NCBI GenBank assembly: GCA_002452265.1
Contig: DKEW01000028.1
Span: forward strand, 110,360-156,805
Reading direction: 5' to 3'
Origin: Pelobacter sp. UBA6812
GTDB lineage: Bacteria > Desulfobacterota > Desulfuromonadia > Desulfuromonadales > Syntrophotaleaceae
DNA length: 46,446 nt
In this document: piece after piece, positions 24,122 to 31,957 of the stretch
Layout: each line of letters starts with the position of its first letter
Position numbering within the stretch: the first letter of the stretch is position 1
Notes under the pieces: generated by a model
Told to the model about the DNA's origin: nothing
Databases searched by the model: none
Seen by the model: the letters and a program-made list of their open reading frames with translations, nothing else
Made by a program: the position numbers and the translations under genes

Positions 24122-24514
24122 CTACTCCCAGCGTCCGCGACGCTTCTGGAGTGAAATGACTTCCACATGGCCGTGCTCGTTGATGAACGAGGTTGACAGC
24201 CAGCTGACGGCGGTGATGATAAGCGATCCCAGTACGGCCCACCAAAAGCCTTGCACATGCAGACCGCCGATGACGCCCGATGCCATCATCAGCATCAAAG
24301 CGTTAATGACAAAAGTGAATAGCCCCAGGGTAAGGATATTCAACGGCAACGTTACCAGCAGCAGAATGGGACGAAAAAGAGCGTTAAGAATACCCAGTGC
24401 CGCTGCGGCAAAAAACGCGGAAATGGGTCCCCCCACCGTGATGCCGGGCAGCAGGTAGGCGGCAAGCAGAATAGCAAGGGTCAGCACAATCCAGCGAATC
24501 AGCAGGCCTCGCAT
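24122..24514 (-). CDS. phage-holin-4-superfamily membrane protein
   Basis: 130 residues from the ATG at 24514 with a GGAGGT site. Pattern of the bacterial phage_holin_4 superfamily (YvlD-like): three to four helices with LLPGITVGGPISAFFAAAALG, ILNALFRPILLLVTLPLNIL and TLGLFTFVINALMLMM. The name is historical; these chromosomal proteins are not known to lyse cells. The C-terminal 25 residues are polar and cytoplasmic or periplasmic. It is part of the fasciclin - holin-like - 131 aa - M23 run. Confidence 0.82.
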   Translation of the reverse strand: MRGLLIRWIVLTLAILLAAYLLPGITVGGPISAFFAAAALGILNALFRPILLLVTLPLNILTLGLFTFVINALMLMMASGVIGGLHVQGFWWAVLGSLIITAVSWLSTSFINEHGHVEVISLQKRRGRWE

Positions 24515-24647
24515 CGGTACCTCCGGGAAAATGGATATTGTAAACTTGGCCCGTGGCGTAATCTGTCCACGGGCAATGTATGAGGCCAAGAATAACGTAA
24601 ATCGAAGTTGGATAAAAGGGGGTACTGTCTGCTCTGTCGGATTGCAC

Positions 24648-25070
24648 TCAGCAGCAGGCGCAATACCACCCTGAAAACTGCGGCAGAAACACATTGTCAA
24701 TCACATGAATAATACCATTGCTGCATCGGATGTCGGTTCTGGTCATGCCGGCGTTATCGATGCGCAGAACCCCTACATCCAGATGGGCAGTCAGGTTTTT
24801 GCCGTTGCGAGTCTCGATGCTTTCCTCTTCTTCCAGCGTCGCAAAGGGGTGTTCGCCGTCGGCGATATGATAAGTGAGAATGTCGGTCAGCTTCGAACGG
24901 TTCAGCATGATTTCCTCAAGATTGATGTTCGTAAAGGCTTTGTTGTCGGGAGCGAAGAGGGTGATATTTTTCGCTTCGGCCAGCGTATCGAGCAGGCTGA
25001 CTTTGTTGAGTGCATGCAATAAGGTTTCGAAGGCCGGGTCTTCCCTGAGGGTCGTGAGAATGTCTTTCAT
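24648..25070 (-). CDS. fasciclin (FAS1) domain protein
   Basis: 140 residues, a single FAS1 domain without signal peptide from the ATG at 25070 (GGAGAC site). Motifs are FETLLHALNKVSLLDTL, the H1 region NITLFAPDNKAF and the YH-type segment LTDILTYHIADGE, then RCSNGIIHVIDNVFLP. It ends in SGWYCACC, an unusual Cys-rich tail that could be lipid-modified or bind metal. FAS1 domains mediate adhesion or interactions. Because no secretion signal is present, a cytoplasmic location is likely unless a non-classical route is used. First gene of the envelope run. Confidence 0.82.
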   Translation of the reverse strand: MKDILTTLREDPAFETLLHALNKVSLLDTLAEAKNITLFAPDNKAFTNINLEEIMLNRSKLTDILTYHIADGEHPFATLEEEESIETRNGKNLTAHLDVGVLRIDNAGMTRTDIRCSNGIIHVIDNVFLPQFSGWYCACC

Positions 25071-25204
25071 GGCGGTCTCCAGGAATGTTGTGGACGAAAC
25101 AAACATAACTCGAATTGTCTTGATTATATCATGCTATCCGGGGTGTGGCAGCCGATGTTTTTTGGATTGGTGGCCTTGATGCATGGGCAGGAGGCGCCGT
25201 CCAC

Positions 25205-27241
25205 TCAGTCTTTGAACAGTGCCTTCATCCGGTCAAAGGCGGTGTTAGCCAGTTGGTCTTTTTCCTCTTCGGTGCTGACGGTCGGGGCGTCGCTTGAGGT
25301 TACCTGCAGAACCTCTCCGGGGATTTCCTCGAGAAAACGGCTCGGGAAGCGGGGTTGCATGATACCGAATTTTTTCCTGCGGGAGGTGCCGAGCAGGGTC
25401 AGTTTTTTTTGGGCCCGGGTGATGCCGACATAGCACAGGCGCCGCTCCTCTTCGATATCGCAGGATCCTTCCACCGACTTTTTGTGGGGTAGCAGGTCCT
25501 CTTCCATCCCGACCAGAAACACGCACGGGAATTCCAGGCCCTTGCTGGCGTGCAGGCTCATGAGGACGACGGCATCGCGCTGCAGTTTGGCATCCTTGTC
25601 CTGACGAGGAGGTTCATCCCGATCCAGCAGCGAAACTTTTTCCAGAAAACCTTCGAGGGTCGGCTGTGTTTCGCGCTGTTCGTAGGAAGCCATGGCGTTA
25701 ATGACTTCGGCCACGTTGGCCATGCGCCGCCGTGCCCGATCCGGGTCCTGGGCGGTGCGCAGCAGGTCGTCCTCGAAACGCAATTCTTCGAGCAATTCGC
25801 GTCCCGTTTCGCTGAGTTGACCGACACGGAAACGGCGCCGATAGTTTTCCATCAGGTGTATGAAGCTGTGGGCTGCTTCTACTACCTTTTCACCGAGTCC
25901 TTCGACATTTTCGGCATGCTGCAGGACCTGCCACAGCGGAATGTCGTGCTCTGCCGAAAAGCGAATCAGGCGATCGGCGCTGGTGTCGCCGATGCCGCGC
26001 TTGGGTGTGTTGAGGATGCGCAGCAGGTTGACCTCGTCACGTGGATTGAGCAGCACGCGGAAATAGGCCATCACATCCTTGACTTCCTTGCGATCGAAAA
26101 ACTGCTGGCCGCCGATCAGGACGTAGGGCACGTTCTGGTAGCGCAGTTGTTCTTCAAAAGCCCGTGACTGCACATTGGTGCGAAACAGGATGGAAAAATC
26201 GCGGTAGCTGAGCTTGTCCTTGAACCTGTCAGTCATGATCCGTTCCACCACCGACCGGGCCTCGTCTTCATCGTCGTCGCACAACAGGTAGTCGATCTTT
26301 TCGCCGGGGCCGTCGGCGGTCCATAAGGCTTTGATTTTACGTTTGGTGTTGTTGCGGATAACCGCGTTGGCGGCGGTCAGGATATTGCCGGTGGAGCGGT
26401 AATTCTGTTCCAGGCGGATAACCATGGTGCCGGGGAAATCCTTTTCAAAATCGAGGATATTGCCCAGGTCGGCGCCGCGCCAGCCGTAGATGGATTGATC
26501 GTCATCGCCGACTACGCACAGGTTGCGATGGCCCTGGGCCAGCAGCCGCAGCAGACGGTACTGGGCGGCGTTGGTATCCTGGTATTCGTCGACCATCAGG
26601 TAGCGAAAGCGCTGCTGGTATTTTTCCAGCACGGCAGGTTTGTCCTGCAGCAGGCGTACGGCCAGCATGATCAGGTCGTCGAAATCGACGGCGTTGAAGG
26701 CTTTAAGGGCGCGCTGGTAGCGGGGGTAGATGGTGCTGACCACTTGTCCGTACTCGTCGCCATGACTCGGTTGGAAGGCGTCGGGGGCGATAAGACGGTT
26801 TTTGGCGTCGGAAATCAGCCACAGCACCCGGTCGGCATCGTATTTTCGCAGGTTGGTATTGACCTCTTGCAGCAGATCACGGATCAGACGCAGCTGATCG
26901 GCACCTCCGTAGATGGAAAAATTCTTTTTGTAGCCGAGTTGTTCGATATCTTCCTTGAGGATGCGTACGCACAGGGCATGAAAGGTGCTGATGATCATGC
27001 CCTTGGCCTGCTTGCGGCCCACAATTCCTTCCACCCGTTCGCGCATCTCGCGGGCAGCCTTATTGGTAAAGGTGACGGATAAAATAGCTTGTGCGGGGAT
27101 CCCGATATCTTGAAGCAGATAGCCGATACGGCTGGTGATGACCCGGGTTTTGCCGGAACCGGCACCGGCCAGCAGCAGCAGGGGGCCTTCCGTATGGCGC
27201 ACGGCGGCAAGCTGTTGGTCGTTAAGGGCGGAAAGATCCAT
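25205..27241 (-). CDS. UvrD/Rep-family superfamily 1A DNA helicase
   Basis: 678 residues from the ATG at 27241 (MDLSALNDQQLAAVRHTEGP); a 26-residue upstream extension is not conserved in style. All SF1A motifs are seen: Q motif NDQQ, Walker A AGAGSGKT, Ia VTFTNKAAREM, II VDEYQDTN, III GDDDQSIYGWRGAD, IV LEQNYRST, V VVLMSLHASKGLEF, VI YVGITRAQK. 3'-5' DNA helicase and translocase for repair or replication restart. The length and YGGADQLRLIRDLLQE region resemble Rep more than UvrD/PcrA, but I do not insist on the name. No strong ribosome-binding site. A plausible promoter region lies in 27242-27480. Confidence 0.9.
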   Translation of the reverse strand: MDLSALNDQQLAAVRHTEGPLLLLAGAGSGKTRVITSRIGYLLQDIGIPAQAILSVTFTNKAAREMRERVEGIVGRKQAKGMIISTFHALCVRILKEDIEQLGYKKNFSIYGGADQLRLIRDLLQEVNTNLRKYDADRVLWLISDAKNRLIAPDAFQPSHGDEYGQVVSTIYPRYQRALKAFNAVDFDDLIMLAVRLLQDKPAVLEKYQQRFRYLMVDEYQDTNAAQYRLLRLLAQGHRNLCVVGDDDQSIYGWRGADLGNILDFEKDFPGTMVIRLEQNYRSTGNILTAANAVIRNNTKRKIKALWTADGPGEKIDYLLCDDDEDEARSVVERIMTDRFKDKLSYRDFSILFRTNVQSRAFEEQLRYQNVPYVLIGGQQFFDRKEVKDVMAYFRVLLNPRDEVNLLRILNTPKRGIGDTSADRLIRFSAEHDIPLWQVLQHAENVEGLGEKVVEAAHSFIHLMENYRRRFRVGQLSETGRELLEELRFEDDLLRTAQDPDRARRRMANVAEVINAMASYEQRETQPTLEGFLEKVSLLDRDEPPRQDKDAKLQRDAVVLMSLHASKGLEFPCVFLVGMEEDLLPHKKSVEGSCDIEEERRLCYVGITRAQKKLTLLGTSRRKKFGIMQPRFPSRFLEEIPGEVLQVTSSDAPTVSTEEEKDQLANTAFDRMKALFKD

Positions 27242-27526
27242 AATGCGTGGCCGGAAATGGGAAGTTAAGCAAGGAATGGAATGCAGCGAAAACTGCCGAA
27301 GCAGGGCGGAACATAACACAGCTGGCGTTGTGCGGCAAGGGTGCCTGTGGGGGCTTTACCTCGAATGTCTGCGTCAGGCAACAAAGTGTGTAATTGCACA
27401 GTTTGGAATTGTATAGTTGCGTCACTAAAACAACACGAAAGCATCTTGCTTTTCATGAACGTTTCGGATAATGTGCCGCAAGTTTTGAGACAGCTGTTTT
27501 ACTCTTAAGTCTTTACGGTGCGTCGT

Positions 27527-27652
27527 ATGTTTAAAACTGTCGTTGTTATCTTCAGTCTTATTTGGGCTTCGTTATTGCTGGTTTCCTGGAGCGGCGGCGA
27601 GCAGGTTCATTCCACCTCCGAGACTACGGTCGCGATGCAACCTGATTTTTAG
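27527..27652 (+). CDS. possible 41-residue membrane or secreted peptide
   Basis: ATG at 27527 begins MFKTVVVIFSLIWASLLLVS and ends with a polar tail (SGGEQVHSTSETTVAMQPDF), stop at 27650-27652. The hydrophobic N-terminus looks like a signal peptide or single membrane helix. There is no good ribosome-binding site and I know no family, so this is tentative. The surrounding interval 27242-27526 and 27653-27741 contains no other gene. Confidence 0.3.
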   Translation: MFKTVVVIFSLIWASLLLVSWSGGEQVHSTSETTVAMQPDF

Positions 27653-27741
27653 GCTTCTTCGCCTCACTTCTGTTTGGGTCGATTGTTTTGGCCGCGGGCT
27701 TTGCCGGCGCGCCGCACGGCCTTCATTTCCTTTTTTTTCGG

Positions 27742-28662
27742 TTAATCCCCTGCAACCCGACTGCCCTGACGCGTCCCGCGTCGGCGTAATTCTTCCTCGA
27801 TGGCGTTGAGCACTTCCCATTTGTTCAATGACCAAAGCGGCGCCAGCAAGGTGTCGCGCGGCCCGTCCCCTGTCAGTCGGTGGATCAGGGTCTGTGCCGG
27901 CAACCTTTCAAGCACATCTGCCACCAGCGATACATACTCCTGCTGCTCCAGGATCTTTATGCCGCCTTCCTGATACATATCGCCCAACGGTGTGCCCCGC
28001 AGCACGTGCAGCAGGTGCAGTTTGATACCGTCAACACGCAGACGCGCCATCTCGTCGGCCGTGGCCAGCATGTCGGCGCGACTTTCGCCCGGCAATCCCA
28101 GAATAACATGCACACATACCCGCAACCCGCGCGCTTTGGCTGCCGTATAGGCGTCCAGAAAACAGGCGTAATCGTGACCCCGGCGTAGCAGGTCGAGGGT
28201 GTGGTCATGACTGCTTTGCAAGCCGAGTTCCAGCCAGAAATAGGTGCGTCTGTGATATTCCTCCAGCAACTCCAGAACCTCAGTCGGCACGCAATCCGGA
28301 CGGGTGCCGACGGCCAGCCCCACCACACCCTCAACGCCCAGGGCTTCGTCATACAGGGCGCGCAGTTGCGCGGGAGGCGCGAAGGTGTTGGAGAACGGCT
28401 GGAAATAGGCCAGAAAATGTTTGGCCTTGTATTTGCGAATCATGATTTTCTTGCCGAGTTCAAGCTGCTCGGCCACCGGGAATCCGCGGTCGATGCCGAC
28501 GGAACCGGAGCCGTCCGGATCGCAGAACAGGCAGCCCGGGCGATCTCGGGTGGCGCCGCGATTGGGGCAGGAAAAACCCGCATCGATGGATATCTTGTGG
28601 ACGCGCCCACCGAAACGTTCTTTCAGGTGCTGGGAAAATGTAAGGTAAGGTTTCTCTTGCAT
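27742..28662 (-). CDS. radical SAM protein, TIGR01212 (YhcC) family
   Basis: 306 residues. The family pattern is visible: RVHKISIDAGFSCPNRGATR and, with the cluster cysteines spaced CX11CX2C, GCLFCDPDGSG. Then YFQPFSNTFAP, GLAVGTRPDC, WLELGLQSSHDHTLDLLRRG, VCVHVILGLPGE and IKLHLLHVLRGTPLG. It would bind a 4Fe-4S cluster and S-adenosylmethionine in the cytosol. The family is related to Elp3/MiaB-type radical SAM enzymes; its reaction is not established, with a role in RNA modification sometimes proposed. It diverges from the response-regulator operon across a 190-base interval. Confidence 0.88.
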   Translation of the reverse strand: MQEKPYLTFSQHLKERFGGRVHKISIDAGFSCPNRGATRDRPGCLFCDPDGSGSVGIDRGFPVAEQLELGKKIMIRKYKAKHFLAYFQPFSNTFAPPAQLRALYDEALGVEGVVGLAVGTRPDCVPTEVLELLEEYHRRTYFWLELGLQSSHDHTLDLLRRGHDYACFLDAYTAAKARGLRVCVHVILGLPGESRADMLATADEMARLRVDGIKLHLLHVLRGTPLGDMYQEGGIKILEQQEYVSLVADVLERLPAQTLIHRLTGDGPRDTLLAPLWSLNKWEVLNAIEEELRRRGTRQGSRVAGD

Positions 28663-28735
28663 GGGGGGACTATGCCACCAGTTTGCATCGAGGGCAAGCG
28701 GTTTGGACCGGTTGAGGAGGAATCTCCGTCTGCGA

Positions 28736-28763
28736 TTGAAATAGCCTCTTCGCCTGATATAAT
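28736..28763 (+). promoter_or_regulatory. sigma70-like promoter of the alpha-glucan cluster
   Basis: TTGAAA (-35, 28736-28741), 16-base spacer, perfect TATAAT (-10, 28758-28763). Predicted start about 28770, leaving a leader of about 85 bases before the GTG start at 28855. Confidence 0.6.
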
Positions 28764-28854
28764 CCTGACGACTTTAACGATCCTTTCTTTTTGCCTTTAA
28801 GTTCTGGCGGGAGGGTCCGTTTCTGGTAAAGATAGTCACCAAGGGAGGTACATA

Positions 28855-29241
28855 GTGGCACGATTGCTGGTGGTTGATGACGAACAGGATATCCGGTACC
28901 TGTTCCAATGTGAACTGGAGGACGAGGGGTATCAGGTGGATGCGGTCGGTTCGGCAGCTGAAGCCGAGAGCCAGTTGCAACAAGCAAGTTACGACCTGGT
29001 GATTCTCGATATTCAGATCGGTAGCGATAACGGTCTGGCGGTATTGCAGGATATCATCAGTCGCCAGAAGGATGTGCCGGTGATTCTTTGCACGGCCTTC
29101 AGCTGCTACAAGGAAGATTTTTCATCCTGGCTGGCCGACGGTTACGTGGTGAAAAGTTCGGATCTGACCGAGTTGAAAAAAGAGATTCAGCGCGTGTTGA
29201 TCAAGCGGGGCAAATTACCGAGCAGTGGGAGGATAAACTGA
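28855..29241 (+). CDS. single-domain response regulator
   Basis: 128 residues, starting at GTG with a GGGAGGT site. A lone receiver domain: acidic pair VVDDEQD, phospho-acceptor Asp in LVILDIQIG, Thr in LCTAF and Lys in VVKSSDL, all canonical. There is no output domain, so it must act by protein-protein contact, perhaps on the fused nucleotidyltransferase that follows. Its stop codon overlaps the next ATG by one base (TGATG), implying translational coupling. No cognate kinase is adjacent; the orphan kinase at 5276-7810 is far away. Confidence 0.88.
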   Translation: MARLLVVDDEQDIRYLFQCELEDEGYQVDAVGSAAEAESQLQQASYDLVILDIQIGSDNGLAVLQDIISRQKDVPVILCTAFSCYKEDFSSWLADGYVVKSSDLTELKKEIQRVLIKRGKLPSSGRIN

Positions 29242-31760
29242 TGAAAGCCGTTATCATGGCGGGTGGATTCGGAACCCGCATGCAACCCTTGACGATTAAT
29301 CTGCCCAAACCGATGATTCCGCTGATCAATCAGCCCATCATGAGCCATATCATCGATCTTTTGAAGCAACACGGTATCTCGGATGTGGTCATGTTGTTGT
29401 TTCATCAGCCCGAGATCATCAAAAACTACTTTGGCGATGGTAGCGAGTTGGGGGTTCGCATCACCTACGTTACGCCCCTGGAGGATTTCGGCACCGCCGG
29501 CGCAGTCAAGGCGGCGGCCCCATACCTTGACGATCGATTCCTTGTCATCAGCGGTGACCTGCTCACCGATTTTAATCTGACTTCGGTGCTGGAATACCAC
29601 GAACAGAAGCAGGCTCTGGCCACCATTACCCTGACCTCTGTCGAGGATCCCCTGCAATTCGGGGTGGTGATTACCGACCAGAACGGTGCGATCACTAAAT
29701 TCCTGGAAAAGCCGGGTTGGGGCGAAGTGTTTTCGGACACCATCAATACCGGCATCTATGTTTTCGAGCCGGAAGTCCTGGACATGATTCCGGAAGAAAC
29801 CAATCGCGATTGGTCCAAGGATATTTTCCCGACTATGCTGGCCGAAGGCCGACCGTTATACGGTTGCCACCAGCAAGGTTATTGGGCTGATATTGGCAAT
29901 ACCGATGCCTATCTGGAAACCTGCCGGGATATTTTTCACGAGCGTGCGGTTATCACGCTGCCTGAGCCAACCTCTTCCGATGGGGCCCGCCGGGTTTATC
30001 TCGGTACCGATACCCAGGTGGCGCAAACCGACCTGTCCTTGCTTGAAGGCATGGTGATGATCGGCGACAACAGTCAAGTGCTGGGCCACGCGCAGCTCAA
30101 GAACTGCATCGTTGGTCGTAACTGCGTGATCGAAGACGAAGTCGAGTTGGAGGACACGGTCCTTTGGGACAACGTCTATGTTAAACGAGGTTGCCGCCTG
30201 TTTGGTACCGTGGTTGGTCATCGCACCCGTCTGGGACGCGGAGTGGTGGCGGAAGAGGGTACCGTCATCGGCGATGAAACCAACGTCGGTGACGAGGTTT
30301 ACCTGCGCAAGGACGTCAAAATCTGGCCGCGCAAATCGATCGAAAGCGGTTCCATCGTCAGCACCAATCTCATCTGGGGCGACAAATGGCGCAAGAGTCT
30401 GTTCGACGGGGCTTCGGTAAAGGGTCTGAGCAATGTGGAATTGTCGCCCGAATTCTGCGCCAAGCTTGGTGCGGCCTATGGTTCGGTGCTGCCCCGTGAC
30501 AGCTATGTGATTACCAGCCGCGATGGGGCGCGTTCGTCCCGTATGCTCAAGCGCGCCTTTCTGGGTGGGTTGTTGTCCACCGGTGTCAATGTGCGGGACA
30601 TCAAGCAGGCACCCCTGCCAGTCATGAGCTATAAACTCGGCACTTTTGGCGAGGTTGGCGGCGTGCATTTTCGACAGTTTCGCGACGATCCGGCGGCTAC
30701 AGAAATTCTTTTTTACGATGCTGAAGGTTTTGAAATTTCTTCGGGGACTGCAAAGTCCATCGAAAGGATCTTTTTTAAGGAAAATTTCCGGCGCGTGCAC
30801 TATGCCGAACCCGGTGAAATTCGAGAACTTCCCCAGTTGAACGATTTTTACCGGGAGGGATTCATGCGGGCCTTGGATGCCCCGCTATTCCGAGTTTTTG
30901 CTCCCAAAGTGGTGATCGATCTGAATCATTCGCCAGCCGGTGAACTGCTGCCCGGGATATTGACCGATCTCGGTTGCGAGGTGATCGAACTGAATTCCCA
31001 CGTCGAAGCAGGGCGCAGTGCCCTGCAGCCGGAGCAGACCGCCCGCGCCATGGAGCAGTTGGCCCGTATTGTGGGCTCTTTGGAAGCAACAGCCGGGTTC
31101 TGGCTCGATCCTTCCGGTGAACAGTTGCGCATCATCGACGAAGGTGGAGTGCTGCTGTCGGAGATTGAAGCCCTCGGGGTGGTGGTATCTCTGGTCAGTC
31201 GCTGTGAGCGCGACGGTACTCTGGTGTTGCCGGTTTCGGCACCGATGGCCATGGAGAGGGTTGCCCAGGAGGGGGGGCTGACTTTTCGCTCGGTTAAGAA
31301 TGATCCCCGTGCATTGCTCGAAGCGGTTTCCGAGCGTGGCGGGTTGATGACCGCCAGCATGGACGGGCGATTTGCCCTGGCGTCTTTCCAGAATCATTTC
31401 GATGGCATGTTTTCAGCTGCTAAAATTGTCGAGATGCTCGGCCGTACCGGCATGACTCTTGGTAATCTGCGACGCACCTTGCCTTCCCGTGCTTATCGGC
31501 AGGTTCAGATCCCCTGCAGCCGACAGTTCAAGGGGGGCATGATGCGTAAGATGAGTGAACATTCCGTCAACCTGGATGCTTCGTTTATCGATGGCGTCAA
31601 GGTCCGGTTCGACGATGACTGGGTGCTGGTGTTACCCGATCAGCATCGCCCGATTCTGCATATTATCGCTGATTCCCCCGACGCTCAGCGGGCTGAAAGT
31701 CTGCTGACCTGTTACAAGGATAAAGTTGAAACCTGGAAGAAGGAACTTTTAAAATCCTGA
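29241..31760 (+). CDS. sugar-1-phosphate nucleotidyltransferase fused to a degenerate phosphomannomutase domain
   Basis: 839 residues. Residues 1-240 are an NDP-sugar pyrophosphorylase (GGFGTRMQPLT, LPKPMIPL, VISGDLLTD, EKPGWGEVFSDTINTG). A left-handed beta-helix of hexapeptide repeats follows (about 250-370), then a phosphomannomutase-like domain (380-839). In that domain the catalytic TASHNP serine motif is replaced by RQFRDDP (about 476), the metal loop DGDxDR by DPSGEQ (about 623), and the sugar-binding GEXSGH by SMDGRFALAS. The mutase part is thus probably non-catalytic, possibly an allosteric or oligomer domain. The pyrophosphorylase half likely makes GDP-mannose, ADP- or UDP-glucose; context favours alpha-glucan supply. 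Confidence 0.88.
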   Translation: MKAVIMAGGFGTRMQPLTINLPKPMIPLINQPIMSHIIDLLKQHGISDVVMLLFHQPEIIKNYFGDGSELGVRITYVTPLEDFGTAGAVKAAAPYLDDRFLVISGDLLTDFNLTSVLEYHEQKQALATITLTSVEDPLQFGVVITDQNGAITKFLEKPGWGEVFSDTINTGIYVFEPEVLDMIPEETNRDWSKDIFPTMLAEGRPLYGCHQQGYWADIGNTDAYLETCRDIFHERAVITLPEPTSSDGARRVYLGTDTQVAQTDLSLLEGMVMIGDNSQVLGHAQLKNCIVGRNCVIEDEVELEDTVLWDNVYVKRGCRLFGTVVGHRTRLGRGVVAEEGTVIGDETNVGDEVYLRKDVKIWPRKSIESGSIVSTNLIWGDKWRKSLFDGASVKGLSNVELSPEFCAKLGAAYGSVLPRDSYVITSRDGARSSRMLKRAFLGGLLSTGVNVRDIKQAPLPVMSYKLGTFGEVGGVHFRQFRDDPAATEILFYDAEGFEISSGTAKSIERIFFKENFRRVHYAEPGEIRELPQLNDFYREGFMRALDAPLFRVFAPKVVIDLNHSPAGELLPGILTDLGCEVIELNSHVEAGRSALQPEQTARAMEQLARIVGSLEATAGFWLDPSGEQLRIIDEGGVLLSEIEALGVVVSLVSRCERDGTLVLPVSAPMAMERVAQEGGLTFRSVKNDPRALLEAVSERGGLMTASMDGRFALASFQNHFDGMFSAAKIVEMLGRTGMTLGNLRRTLPSRAYRQVQIPCSRQFKGGMMRKMSEHSVNLDASFIDGVKVRFDDDWVLVLPDQHRPILHIIADSPDAQRAESLLTCYKDKVETWKKELLKS

Positions 31761-31785
31761 TAGATAAAAAAACAGCTCTTTCACC

Positions 31786-31860
31786 GCCCAGAACGCAGAG
31801 CCCGCTGAGGAAAACTCTGAAATCATCGGCTTCCTTTGCGAATTCGGCGAGCTCTGCGGT
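31786..31860. repeat. imperfect inverted-repeat element between operon genes
   Basis: CACCGCCCAGAACGCAGAGCCCGC and, 40 bases on, GGCGAGCTCTGCGGT form inverted arms. It resembles the common ACCGCAGAGACGCAGAG...CTCTGCGGT intergenic elements. It separates the nucleotidyltransferase and GH57 genes; the rest of 31761-31957 contains no gene. Confidence 0.5.
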
Positions 31861-31957
31861 AAGGCTTTATTTGGCTCAAAGCGCCATAGTCGTCATGACA
31901 GATGTGTTATTCCTGAAACGATGAAGGGGAGGCTGATAACATCTGCAGAAAGCACCT

